From Methanofollis fontis (GTDB lineage Archaea; Halobacteriota; Methanomicrobia; Methanomicrobiales; Methanofollaceae): 64,000 nucleotides of DNA. How positions within the stretch are numbered: position 1 is the stretch's first letter; every line of letters begins with the position of its first letter. This document shows, in pieces, positions 54,887 to 64,000 of the stretch. A model generated the notes under the pieces. That model made no database searches and was not told the origin of the DNA. It worked only from the letters and a program-made list of their open reading frames with translations. Both the position numbers and the translations under genes were made by a program. The stretch is from contig NZ_PGCL01000001.1 of assembly GCF_004297185.1 (NCBI RefSeq), positions 62,001 to 126,000 on the forward strand. Reading direction: 5' to 3'.

Positions 54887-54935
54887 GGGGGGTCACAGCG
54901 ATCTCCCCTTGAGATCGCAATAATATATATACATT
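54887..54935 (-). promoter_or_regulatory. Promoter and leader of VWA paralogue 2, shared with paralogue 3
   Basis: Reading from the gene outward on the plus strand, the sequence is CATGGGGGGTCACAGC, then GATC and an AATAATATATAT TATA box at about 54919-54930. The same arrangement, including identical bases around the start, occurs upstream of paralogue 3. The leader has no Shine-Dalgarno sequence. Confidence 0.6.
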
Positions 54936-55066
54936 ATTATAATATTTATCTGAAAAATAATTGATTTCTTTTTTTCCTTTGGACTTCTGAACCGACTCGA
55001 AAAAAGAGCACGCCCCTCAGCATGGACCAAAAAGAGGCACATGGCGGGCAGACCCGGAATATCCCC

Positions 55067-58030
55067 TTATTCAATCAGGATCTTCGGCTTATCGGCAGGA
55101 CCGACACAGATCGCCGCATCAGTCTCAGCGATCGCATCCGGGGCGTCCGGTGCGATGGCACGGACCCGGATCCAGTAATTCCCTTCAGCAAGTTCCCTGA
55201 CATCCAGTTCATCGCTCTGTGTCACATTTCCTGGCGGGACCGGCGAGAGGGTGTCAAACCAGATCCATGTGTGGCGGTCGTCGTTGGAATAGTAGAGGCG
55301 CTGGGTTACGTTCTGGGTGCCCGTATAGTTCAGATTCCATGCAAACTGCAAGAAGCCCGAGATCGTGCCATTGCCCTGCCGGCAGAGGTCCCAGACATCG
55401 AGGGTCGAGGCGTCCATGCCGGTGTTGTTCAGATCAGGCACGACCGTGACGAAGGTGGGGGGGAGGGGGAGAATATCAGCACCCTCATTGAAGGCGATTA
55501 TCGACCCTGCCCCGAAAATATTGATATTTCCATTTTTGAACGCCTGAAGACTGAATTTCGCCGTCCAGACCTGATCCAGACGGACCGTCCCGAGATCGAA
55601 GGCAAGACTGCGGTGTGCCTCCCAGTATGTGGTGTTGTCACAGGTCGTTGGCGGGATGATCACATACGATGGCGTGGTGTTGTCGATATGACTCTCGATG
55701 AGCGTCGATTCATCCTGGACGAAACGGTATTCAAGCACCGGATCTGCGGCGGCGTTCGGGACCGTGAGGTTGTTCATCTGGAGGGTGTCGAAGCAGAGAT
55801 CCATCGTGGTGTCCACACCTGCATCGGTCTTGAGTTCGCCGGAGATCCGGACATAGATCTCCTCCAGGGTTTCGGCATCGGGAGCATGCTCATGGAACCC
55901 TCCGGTCGACTCTGCAAGGATCGTCATGGTGTCATAGGTATTGTCCCCCTCAGCAATGCCATCGCCAAAAGAGATGCAGTAGATCCGGATCCCGTTCGCA
56001 TGTGCATAACCGGCGAGATTCTGATCCGTGAGGGTGGTGAAATCATAGGGCGGTGAGGTAGAGGCACCGCTGCAGAAGCCGAATTCCCGGTAATTCAGGT
56101 TAGATTCCCCATCTCTGAGATACACATCCTCCGAACCCTCACCGCGCCCGAGTGGATCACCGAAATAGTTATACGCGCCATCCGATAGCAGGACAACGGC
56201 GCGAACCGCATCGGCTTCTGGATTGGGGTTCATGATCAGGTCCTCGATCGCATTTTTCAGGGCCAGTCGCGTCGGGGTATATCCATCCGGCGAAAGGGCG
56301 TCGATGACAGTGCGAACCCTCGCATGATCATTTGATAGGGACACGGCTACGGGCGCCGAGGCGGTGGAGTAGGGCACTACGCCAACTCTATCCCTGCTAT
56401 CGTCCATCTCCCCCAGAAAGGTCAGCGCCGCAGTCTTTGCGGCCTCCATCTTTGTTCCTGCAGGCTGGACCTCATCATCCATGCTGCCCGAACTATCGAT
56501 GGCCAGCACCACATCGATCGGATCGGGCTGGAGCGCCCATCCGTCGCCCAGCACCGTGACGTTCACCCTCACAGTATCGTTCACCTCGGCGATCTCGGGA
56601 TCGATCGACGCAATGACACTCAGATAGGGATAGTTCTTCCAGGTCATATCGACGCGGCTTTCCATTCCATTCCAGGTCGCCAGCACCGTGCAGGTACCGG
56701 TGGCCATGGGGTCGTAATCCGGATCTGAGGGTTCCAGGATGAACCCGCCAGGGACGAAGGAGACGGCAGCATACCCCCCCGAATCGGTGACAGCACTCTC
56801 GCTCAGGAGGGCAGGAGCACCGTCGGCCGCATCCCCACCATCGATCTCTTCAATGGTAAAGGCGACCTCCTCACCGCTGACCGGGTTGCCCATTTCGTCC
56901 ACGACCCTGGCCCGGATAGTGGCAGTGAAGCCCGGATTGACCTCATGACTGGCCATCGTCTGTGGACTGGCCGTAAGCACCATATTCGACGGCGCCCGGT
57001 TGATGAACTCAACGATCTCCGAAGAGGCGACCGTGGCGTTGTCAACCGCCGTTGCCGTGAGGGTGACCGTGCCGGGCGATTCCTTGGGCCCATAGGTGAT
57101 CATGGCCAGACCATCGGAGTTCGTGGTGATGGTGCGTTCTTCACCCGGCAGGGCGGTGATCCGGACGTCACGCCCGCCGGCGGGGTTGCCGTAACGGTCC
57201 GTCAGGGTATAGGTGATCGAGAACTGCGATAACCCATCGGCAGGCACCCGGGGATTCGGGGTGCCGTCCGGAGTGACCGAACAGGATATGCTGGCAGGAA
57301 CACCGTTGCCAATCCCATAGACAGTGAAATAGCAGTCGCTCATCGGCGAGGGAAGATCTGCCAGAATGATATTTTCACCGACCTGAGGGTCGGTCCGAAG
57401 GCGGGTGGTGACCTGACCGCTCCCGTCCACCGGCACCACAATGTCGCTGATATAACCCTCGCCGTCATAAAAACCCGCCATGCCGTCTGATGAACCCACG
57501 GAGAATCCGACCGTTTCTGTCGACCTGTCAGAATCGATCGGATTACCGTCGATGTCCGTCATCGCCAGCACAATCAGGGTCTCCGACCCGGCGGTGATCT
57601 CACTATCATACTCGCAGGTGGAGAGGATACGGGGATCACCATGGTCGATCTGCTGGACGAAGGAGGCGGTCACCAGCGTATCGTCGTCATCATCATCATC
57701 GTCGTTTCCCAGGGTTGCGGTGATCACCGCCGGTCCACTCCGGGTCAGTGAGTGGAAATTGACCTTTGCTTTGCCGTTGTTATCGGTCTTTTTTATTTCA
57801 GGGCTCAATATCCCCATATCATCTTCAACTGAGAAGGAGACGTCGATCCCTCTGATCGGATCGCCCTCGCCATCGAGGACTGTCGCCGTAATAAAGCACT
57901 GCTCCAGAGCATCAACAACAAGCCATTCGGTGTCCGATTCGATCGTCATAACGATACCGGTTCCTGAAACCACCGGAAACAGGATGAGAGCACCGAATAA
58001 TACTATAATGCTACACCGCGGGGATACCAT
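55067..58030 (-). CDS. VWA-domain surface protein with Ig-like repeats, paralogue 3
   Basis: The 987-residue paralogue starts MVSPRCSIIVLFGALILFPV (signal peptide). It has Ig-like repeats with an Asp-rich loop (NDDDDDDDDT near residue 115), the GTVTLTATAVDNATVASSEI domain, a VWA domain with MIDAS DSSGSM near residue 508 and VVLLSDGAYN, and the family C-terminal region (NLNYTGTQNVTQRLYYSNDD). It ends PKILIE without anchor. It is followed by a 180-base gap before paralogue 2. Confidence 0.87.
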   Translation of the reverse strand: MVSPRCSIIVLFGALILFPVVSGTGIVMTIESDTEWLVVDALEQCFITATVLDGEGDPIRGIDVSFSVEDDMGILSPEIKKTDNNGKAKVNFHSLTRSGPAVITATLGNDDDDDDDDTLVTASFVQQIDHGDPRILSTCEYDSEITAGSETLIVLAMTDIDGNPIDSDRSTETVGFSVGSSDGMAGFYDGEGYISDIVVPVDGSGQVTTRLRTDPQVGENIILADLPSPMSDCYFTVYGIGNGVPASISCSVTPDGTPNPRVPADGLSQFSITYTLTDRYGNPAGGRDVRITALPGEERTITTNSDGLAMITYGPKESPGTVTLTATAVDNATVASSEIVEFINRAPSNMVLTASPQTMASHEVNPGFTATIRARVVDEMGNPVSGEEVAFTIEEIDGGDAADGAPALLSESAVTDSGGYAAVSFVPGGFILEPSDPDYDPMATGTCTVLATWNGMESRVDMTWKNYPYLSVIASIDPEIAEVNDTVRVNVTVLGDGWALQPDPIDVVLAIDSSGSMDDEVQPAGTKMEAAKTAALTFLGEMDDSRDRVGVVPYSTASAPVAVSLSNDHARVRTVIDALSPDGYTPTRLALKNAIEDLIMNPNPEADAVRAVVLLSDGAYNYFGDPLGRGEGSEDVYLRDGESNLNYREFGFCSGASTSPPYDFTTLTDQNLAGYAHANGIRIYCISFGDGIAEGDNTYDTMTILAESTGGFHEHAPDAETLEEIYVRISGELKTDAGVDTTMDLCFDTLQMNNLTVPNAAADPVLEYRFVQDESTLIESHIDNTTPSYVIIPPTTCDNTTYWEAHRSLAFDLGTVRLDQVWTAKFSLQAFKNGNINIFGAGSIIAFNEGADILPLPPTFVTVVPDLNNTGMDASTLDVWDLCRQGNGTISGFLQFAWNLNYTGTQNVTQRLYYSNDDRHTWIWFDTLSPVPPGNVTQSDELDVRELAEGNYWIRVRAIAPDAPDAIAETDAAICVGPADKPKILIE

Positions 58031-58078
58031 GGGGGGTCACAGCAATCACTCCATGAAATCACAATAATATATAAATAT
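58031..58078 (-). promoter_or_regulatory. Promoter and leader of VWA paralogue 3, shared with paralogue 2
   Basis: The plus-strand reading is CATGGGGGGTCACAGCAATC, then ATCACAATAATATATAAA with a TATA box at about 58064-58077, about 36 bases from the ATG. It matches the region before paralogue 2 over most of its length. Confidence 0.6.
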
Positions 58079-58215
58079 TATTATTAATTTTGTACAAGAA
58101 TATTTCGATATAAAATTTTTTTATCAGACATCAGGGACCAGACAGGCAGCCAAATGCCCACATACTAAAAAATAGGGAATACTGGAGAGAATAGAGGGCC
58201 GATGCCCAATATCCC

Positions 58216-61188
58216 CTACGAAATTCGGATTTTCGGGGTTTCTGTAAGTCCGACGCGGATTGCCGCATCGGTCTCGGCGATCGCATCACGGGCGTCCGGT
58301 GCGGTGGCGCGGACGCGGATCCAGTAATACCCCTCGGACAGGGCCCTGAGGTCCAGTGCACCGCTCTGCGTCACGTTTCCTGCAGATACGGCGGTGAGGG
58401 TGTCAAACCGCGTCCAGGTGTGGCGATCGTCGGTAGAGTAGTAGAGGCGCTGGGTCACACTCTCGTTGCCCGTATAATTCAGGTTCCACCCGAAGTGCAG
58501 GAAGTCCCCGACCGGTCCGCTCCCCTCCCGGCAGAGGTTCCAGACGTCAAGCCCCGATGAGTTGAGGCCGCTGTTGTTCAGGTCGGGCACAGCGGTCACG
58601 AAGGTGTCAGGAAGCGGCAGAGATACCGCTCCGCCATTGAAGGTGATCGCCGAACCCGGCCCAAAGATATTGATGTTGCCTTCTTTGAGCACCTGCAGGC
58701 TGAAGCGGGCCGTCCAGGTCTGGTTCAGATAGACGGTGCCGACATCGAATGCAAGCCCCCTCCCGGCATTCCATTCTGTGGTGTTGTCATAGGTGGCGAG
58801 CGGAAGGATGTCAAAGTGCCCGCTCTCATTCTCGATCCAGCTCCCGATCAGGGTGGACGAGCCCGGAAGGTAGAGATAGTCGAGCACCGGATCGGCGGCG
58901 GTGTTGGGGACGGTGAGGTTGTTGACCTGCACATGATCGAAGCGCAGGTCCATCAGGGTGTCCACACCGGCCTCGGTCTTCAGTTCGCCGGCGATCTCAG
59001 AGTAAATCGCCGCAAGATCGTCCCCGCCCGGGGCCTCGTAATAAATCCCCCCAGTGGACTCGGCCAGCGTCCTGAGCGTTGCCTTTCCGGAATACGAAAT
59101 ATCCTCGGCAAAGGCGATCGAGTAGATGACGATGCCGTTGTTCTGCGCATAGACCGCCATGTTCTGTTCCGCCGGACTCAGGTCGCCGTAATAGTCATAG
59201 GTGCTGATGGCCAGGGGGTCACCGCCGGTGTTCCAGTCACCGTCCGAGAGCAGGATCACCGCCTGCACATCACTCGTGCCACTGTCGATCAGTTCGGTGA
59301 TGGCAGTATACAGGGCGGGGCGCATGGGCGTTCCCCAGTAGGGCACCAGGGTGTCGATGGAGGAGGCGACGGCGGCATGGTCATAGCTCAGGCCATGGTC
59401 CAGGGTGGCATATCCGGCATAGACCTTCCCGTTGTCCGGATAGTGGTCGGAGATATACCGGTAATCGTCGTCCCTCGTGTAATCCCGCCCTGCCCAGTAC
59501 TTGTAGCCATAATCATAGATGTCCGCCTTACCGTTGACCCCGAAGGAGACGAGACCGATCCGGTCCCTGAGGGGGTTCATATTCTCGACAAACACCTTCG
59601 CCGCATCCTTTGTCGAAACCATCCGGTCGGGATAGTCCTTGAGCATGCTCCCCGATCGGTCGATGGCGAGCACCACATCGATCGGGTCGGGCTGCAGGGC
59701 CCATCCGTCGCCCCGCAGCGTGACGTTCACGGCAATGGTGTCGTTCACCTCCACGGTCTCGGGATCGACCGAGGTCAGCACCGAGAGGAAGGGGTAGTTC
59801 TTCCAGGAGAGGGGAATGGAACGGCTGGTATTCCCCCAGGTGGCGCGCACGCTGCAGGTGGCCGACGCACTGGCATTGTAGCCCTCCTGGGAGGGGAGCG
59901 GGAAGGAACCGGGCACGAAGGTTACGGAGGCATACCCGTCTCCATCGGTTGTGGCGCCGGTCTGGAGGAGCACGGGCGACGTACCTGCGTCGTTGCCCTG
60001 GAAATCGATCGCTTCAATCGCAAACGCCACCGTCTCGCCGGACACCGGGTTGCCCTTCTCATCGAGCACCTTTGCACGGATCGAGGAGACGGCATCCGGG
60101 TTTGCATCCAGACTCGGCATCGTCTGGGGGTTTGCCGAGAGGATCATCTCCACGGGTTCGGTGTTGGTGAACCGGACCAGGGCAGAGCAGGTGACCGAGT
60201 CGTTGTCTGCAGCCGTCGCCGTGAGGGTGACCGTGCCGGTGGTGTCCTTCGGGCCATAGGTGATCATGATCCGCCCGTCCGAGTTGGTGGTGACGGTCCG
60301 GTCCTCACCCGGCAGGGCAGTGAGATGCACGGAACGGTTGCCGGCAGGATTCCCGTAGCCGTCCTCCAGGACATAGAGAACGGAAAATTTGCTGATGCCG
60401 TCAGCAGGAAGCCATGGTTCGGGCGAACCGTCCGGGCTGATGGTGCAGGAGATCGTGGCCGGAACCCCATCGGCGATACCGTAGACCGTGACGTAGGTGT
60501 CAGGCACCGGGTTCGGGAAGTCGACATATATGATATTCTCTCCAGCAATCCGGTCGGCCTTCAGGGTGGTGCGGATGTAACCATCCATGCCCACCGGGAG
60601 GGCGACCTCATCGGTATAGAGGCCGGTGGAGGGATCGGCGATGCCGCCATCGCCAGACGGTGACCCGACGGTGAACCGGGCCGTCTCGGTCTGATAGCGG
60701 GCATCGATCAGGTTACCATAGCGGTCCTGCATGGCCAGACTGAGGGCGGTCACCGAGTCCACGGTGACCTCACTCTGATATTCCCTGATTTTCAGCGAAT
60801 AGGGCGTTGCATGATCGATCGACTGTTCGCAGGAGGCGGCATGGACCTGTGTCTCTTCACCTTCTCCAAGGGTAGCGGTTGCCGTGATCACTGCCGTCCC
60901 GCTCTGTGTTCCCGGCACAAACGCTACCGTCGCTCTTCCTTCCCTGTCGGTGTCCACCGTGGCGCCACTCAACGTTCCCATGCCTGGTTCGCACGAGAAG
61001 GTGACCGTCACAGCGGGGGCTGGCACGCCCCCATCGGTGACAGTGGCGGTGATATGCGATCCCGCGGGAGCACCGGCGACACACCATTCGGTGTCGGTTG
61101 TTACTGTAATCTCATAGGGTTCCGCTGCCGCAACCTGGACAAGGACCAGGAGGCAGATCAGGAGGAAACCCGTGCGTGCTGTCGACAT
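58216..61188 (-). CDS. VWA-domain surface protein with Ig-like repeats, paralogue 4
   Basis: The 990-residue paralogue has a signal peptide (ARTGFLLICLLVLVQVAAAE), Ig-like repeats (WCVAGAPAGSHITATVTDGG; GRIMITYGPKDTTGTVTLTA), the VWA domain with MIDAS DRSGSM near residue 507 and VILLSDGDWN, a tyrosine-rich insertion resembling that of paralogue 2, and the conserved end (NLNYTGNESVTQRLYYSTDD; final PKIRIS). I use the ATG at 61188, six bases after GAGGGG; ATG 61191 and TTG 61194 are alternatives. A TATA-like CAATATTTAAAG lies at about 61223-61234. Confidence 0.87.
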   Translation of the reverse strand: MSTARTGFLLICLLVLVQVAAAEPYEITVTTDTEWCVAGAPAGSHITATVTDGGVPAPAVTVTFSCEPGMGTLSGATVDTDREGRATVAFVPGTQSGTAVITATATLGEGEETQVHAASCEQSIDHATPYSLKIREYQSEVTVDSVTALSLAMQDRYGNLIDARYQTETARFTVGSPSGDGGIADPSTGLYTDEVALPVGMDGYIRTTLKADRIAGENIIYVDFPNPVPDTYVTVYGIADGVPATISCTISPDGSPEPWLPADGISKFSVLYVLEDGYGNPAGNRSVHLTALPGEDRTVTTNSDGRIMITYGPKDTTGTVTLTATAADNDSVTCSALVRFTNTEPVEMILSANPQTMPSLDANPDAVSSIRAKVLDEKGNPVSGETVAFAIEAIDFQGNDAGTSPVLLQTGATTDGDGYASVTFVPGSFPLPSQEGYNASASATCSVRATWGNTSRSIPLSWKNYPFLSVLTSVDPETVEVNDTIAVNVTLRGDGWALQPDPIDVVLAIDRSGSMLKDYPDRMVSTKDAAKVFVENMNPLRDRIGLVSFGVNGKADIYDYGYKYWAGRDYTRDDDYRYISDHYPDNGKVYAGYATLDHGLSYDHAAVASSIDTLVPYWGTPMRPALYTAITELIDSGTSDVQAVILLSDGDWNTGGDPLAISTYDYYGDLSPAEQNMAVYAQNNGIVIYSIAFAEDISYSGKATLRTLAESTGGIYYEAPGGDDLAAIYSEIAGELKTEAGVDTLMDLRFDHVQVNNLTVPNTAADPVLDYLYLPGSSTLIGSWIENESGHFDILPLATYDNTTEWNAGRGLAFDVGTVYLNQTWTARFSLQVLKEGNINIFGPGSAITFNGGAVSLPLPDTFVTAVPDLNNSGLNSSGLDVWNLCREGSGPVGDFLHFGWNLNYTGNESVTQRLYYSTDDRHTWTRFDTLTAVSAGNVTQSGALDLRALSEGYYWIRVRATAPDARDAIAETDAAIRVGLTETPKIRIS

Positions 61189-61532
61189 CATCAACCCCTC
61201 ACACTACGCGTAAACAAAAATCCAATATTTAAAGATTTCATTTTTTTAATAACGTTTTATGCGGCCCTATTTGCAATTATAAACCATATAGGCAAATTTT
61301 ATCAAAAAATGCAAGATAAAGGCGGAAGATTAAATCATAATCAATATATATGAAAGATTACCGAAAATGCCAGAATAAGAAGGTTCCCCCCGGAGCCAGA
61401 GAGACCCGGCACACCTCAAGAGCATAGACAGGGGGAAAACAACGAACAAAAGAGAAGAATCACCGGCACCGGAGGAAAAAGAACCAACAGAAGGGCCCCA
61501 CCCCCCTCCGGGGTTGTGGTCCCTCCTGCCGC
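61189..61532. other. Intergenic region between VWA paralogues 4 and 5
   Basis: The 344-base gap is AT-rich from about 61210 to 61380, well below the GC content of the genes. It holds the promoter of paralogue 4 and possibly weak U-tract termination for paralogue 5. No coding frame is convincing. Confidence 0.5.
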
Positions 61533-64000
61533 CTACAGTATCCGCATCACGAGTTTGTTGCCGCTGTTGACGAGGACCAGGTAGTCTGCCGTCCTCCAGG
61601 CCTCGGCACCGCCGTCGATCGCCTCCCTGGCGCGAACACGGATTTTATACCATCCATTGTTTCCGCTCGTGCTGAAATCTGCCGAATAGACGCCGTCGAC
61701 ACCCTCATATACGGCAGGAATATCGGGGACCGGGATCCAGACGTTGTCCCAGACGATATTGTCCGGGCTGTACTGGTAGGAGAGGTGCTGTGTGACACTC
61801 TCCGGGTTCGCCCCCTCATATGCCAGACCCCATTCGACCTCGATGCTGCCGGTCTCGTTGTTGCCGGTCGGGGTGAGATAGGTCACATCAAAGGCGGTGG
61901 TGTTGAAGGCCCCGACATCGTCAGGGTCGACAACGCTGATGGAAAGCGGAGGGAGAACCTGTTCGTAGTCATTCCCTTCACCATCGGAGAGGCTGATGAC
62001 CGAGTTTTCGTCGGTGAAAAGACCGATGGACCCGGCACTGGAGAAATTCAGGCGGACGGTGGCGGTCCAGACCTGATTGTATTCGATCGTCCCGATGCCA
62101 AAGGAGAGCACCCGGTCGTCGGCCCAGTCGCCTGTGTCATCGACGGTACCACTGTAGAGGTCGTCACCGGTTGCAGAGGTGTTTGTTATCCAGGTCGAAA
62201 CACCCTCCACATACTCATAGGAGAGCACGCCGGCGCTGGAGACGCTCTCGCCATCGACGGTGACATCAGCCAGACTGGCGTCCAGGGCAGTGTTGAAGAC
62301 CGACGCCACCCTCAGGTCATCCTTGATATCCTCTAAAAATCCCTCAAGATCCGACTCAAAGTCCTCGTTTTCAACGTAGCAGTATTCCCCATCAGTCTGA
62401 TCCGCAAGCGTAGAGAGATCTCTCCCAATCTTACCATTGACGTTTCCATTATGCGTGTCGATGAGCAGGACATAGATCCTCACATCGTTATCAGAGGCAT
62501 AATTCGCAAGGTTCTGCCAGCGACCCCCGGAACCCCACATATGTCCGTTGCCCCTCCCATCGTCCGGAAATATATAATAATCCTCTTTTTCATATGTGCC
62601 ATCCGGACCGAGAGGGTTACCATACAGAGTGCCAAACTTCCCGCCCCCGCCATTGTTCCAGAAGTCGTCCAGAAGAACAACCACGGCACGCGCATCATCA
62701 GCACTCCCATTGTCGACGATCTCGGTGATTGATTTATACAGCGCCAACCTCAGTTCGTCACCGCTATGTTTGCCCTGCCCCTTTGAAAGACTCGAATAGG
62801 GGATGAGGCATTGAACAGAATCATTGAAAGAGCCATACGAAGTACTGAGTGGTAAATCCAGTGTCACTTCTTCGTCAAAGCGAACCGTCCCGCTTTTTGT
62901 ATAGTGTGTTGTAATGTAGGCTTCAGCGCCACTCCCACCACCAGGATCATAGCCAATCTCATTATACACACTCTTAGTGTTTCCTGAATTCATCTCGCGG
63001 AGATCTGCCATTAGTCCAGCCGGAGTTTCCTCACCATACGACACCAGTCCGAGACTGTCCACGTCCTCATCCATCAATCCGGCAAAATACATCGAGGCGT
63101 TCATGGCGATGACCATCGGGTCGGGATAGCCGCGCAGCATCGTGGGGGTGCGGCTGATGCACATCATCACATCGGCCGGAGGGGGGGCGAACTCCCACCC
63201 ATCGCCCCGGATCGAGATCGTCACATCCGCCGTATTGTTGACGACGAGTGTCTCGGGTTCTGCAGAGACCGAAACCGAGACGGAGGGGTAGTTTCGCCAG
63301 GCAAGGTCCAGGCTCCGGGTGACCGGGGTGCCATTCAGCGTCGCTGTCGCCGTCAGCGTGCACGTGCCGGTCGAGGGATCGCTCGAGGAAAATTCACCGG
63401 GGATGAAGGTGGCGGTCGCCACACCTCCGGACGTGGTGACGGTGGCGAGATTAAGCGAGGGGGCAGTGCCTCCCCCCCTTTCCTCATCGGTGATCGAGAA
63501 GGTCACCTCCACCTCCTCATCGGGAGGGGTGCCGCCCTCTGTGGTGATGCGGGCGGTGACCGCGGCCGTCGATGAGGAATCGACGTCCAGACTCTTCATA
63601 TTCAGGAGGGAGGCGGTCAGCGCCATATTCACCGGGGCGGTCGAGGTGAAGGAGACGGTATCGGAGGTCGTGACCGATCCGTTTCCGACCGCCGTCGCCG
63701 TGAGCACCACATCCACCGGCGTCACCTTCGGGCCATAACGGACGAGCGCACTGCCAAATCTGTTGGTCGCAACCGTCGCTGTCTCGCCCAGGCTGGAGGC
63801 AATCCGCACATCGGCGCCAGAGCAGGGGTTTCCGTATGTATCGAGGAGAGAGTATGCAATCAGCACTGTGTCTTCACCGTTTGCCGGGCAGGAGGCGGAG
63901 GCATAGGCACTTGTGATGGAAACCGGCGTCCCGTTCGCCACGCCCTCGATCGTCATATAGACATCGGCGACGGTGCCGGGGGCGTCGAGAAATACGATGT
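61533..64000 (-). CDS. VWA-domain surface protein, paralogue 5 (5' end outside the window)
   Basis: The frame is open to the window edge: upstream of the ATG at 63956 the reading continues IVFLDAPGTVADVY, aligning with the same region of paralogue 4, so the gene is truncated by the window. About 822 residues are visible: Ig-like domains (FGSALVRYGPKVTPVDVVLT), a VWA domain and a family C-terminus ending NKLVMRIL. The MIDAS loop reads ISRTPTM where the others have IDRSGSM, losing the metal-binding Asp, and the later LSDG is LDDF. It is the most divergent of the five and probably cannot bind metal in the normal way. Confidence 0.85.
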   Translation of the reverse strand, partial: IVFLDAPGTVADVYMTIEGVANGTPVSITSAYASASCPANGEDTVLIAYSLLDTYGNPCSGADVRIASSLGETATVATNRFGSALVRYGPKVTPVDVVLTATAVGNGSVTTSDTVSFTSTAPVNMALTASLLNMKSLDVDSSSTAAVTARITTEGGTPPDEEVEVTFSITDEERGGGTAPSLNLATVTTSGGVATATFIPGEFSSSDPSTGTCTLTATATLNGTPVTRSLDLAWRNYPSVSVSVSAEPETLVVNNTADVTISIRGDGWEFAPPPADVMMCISRTPTMLRGYPDPMVIAMNASMYFAGLMDEDVDSLGLVSYGEETPAGLMADLREMNSGNTKSVYNEIGYDPGGGSGAEAYITTHYTKSGTVRFDEEVTLDLPLSTSYGSFNDSVQCLIPYSSLSKGQGKHSGDELRLALYKSITEIVDNGSADDARAVVVLLDDFWNNGGGGKFGTLYGNPLGPDGTYEKEDYYIFPDDGRGNGHMWGSGGRWQNLANYASDNDVRIYVLLIDTHNGNVNGKIGRDLSTLADQTDGEYCYVENEDFESDLEGFLEDIKDDLRVASVFNTALDASLADVTVDGESVSSAGVLSYEYVEGVSTWITNTSATGDDLYSGTVDDTGDWADDRVLSFGIGTIEYNQVWTATVRLNFSSAGSIGLFTDENSVISLSDGEGNDYEQVLPPLSISVVDPDDVGAFNTTAFDVTYLTPTGNNETGSIEVEWGLAYEGANPESVTQHLSYQYSPDNIVWDNVWIPVPDIPAVYEGVDGVYSADFSTSGNNGWYKIRVRAREAIDGGAEAWRTADYLVLVNSGNKLVMRIL

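Noticed and set aside
58816-60663. 615-codon frame opposite VWA paralogue 4, with similar ones opposite paralogues 2 and 3
   Set aside because: The repeated presence opposite paralogous genes follows from shared codon use; the products lack structure, and the forward genes have signal peptides and recognisable domains.

Overview
The window is high-GC archaeal DNA from a hydrogenotrophic methanogen, most likely of the order Methanomicrobiales (Methanofollis/Methanoculleus type). The reasons are the end of an mtr operon (mtrF, an mtrA-mtrG fusion, mtrH), mtd and mer, an archaeal S10/spc ribosomal cluster with Rnp1, L32e, L19e and S4e, archaeal TATA-type promoters, and a nitrogen regulator of the NrpR family. 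Species cannot be named from this sequence alone.

Layout. 1-1951: 3' end of the mtr operon (+). 2024-4958 (-): btuC, btuD with an unexplained C-terminal domain, and a TIM-barrel protein, coupled by 4-nt overlaps. 5339-12706 (+): four overlapping genes for exported proteins carrying beta-propellers, four DUF4430 (transcobalamin-like) domains, and an alpha/alpha-toroid fused to a BtuF-type binding protein. 12709-26057: mixed housekeeping and accessory genes (DUF362 ferredoxin, LemA/DUF2207, flavodoxin fusion, trpF, a solitary dnaK, a DUF3089 pair, a probable coenzyme F390 synthetase, YwbE, an AEC carrier). 26248-40601 (-): one uninterrupted ribosomal protein/secretion operon from rpl3 down to secY, adkA, an EMC3-like insertase and cmk. 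41183-44728: tfx, mtd, a GalT-like gene and mer. 44983-48365: a divergent FtsZ/tubulin-like gene, nrpR with a dUTPase-like gene, and tRNA-Arg. 48452-64000 (-): five tandem paralogues of about 1000 residues with Ig-like repeats and a von Willebrand A domain; the last runs off the window.

The most interesting system is at 2024-12706. The Mtr complex and other methanogen methyltransferases need a corrinoid. Beside mtr lies a BtuCD importer divergent from a surface-protein operon that contains both halves of the animal transcobalamin/intrinsic-factor fold: an alpha/alpha-toroid (fused directly to BtuF and carrying a PGF-CTERM-like tail) and several DUF4430 beta-domains. I infer an archaeal cell-surface cobamide capture-and-hand-over system. 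Other notable points are the MtrA-MtrG fusion, the VWA array with one member that has lost its metal-site aspartate, a tubulin-superfamily protein with a degenerate G-box, and the nrpR/dUTPase-like operon.
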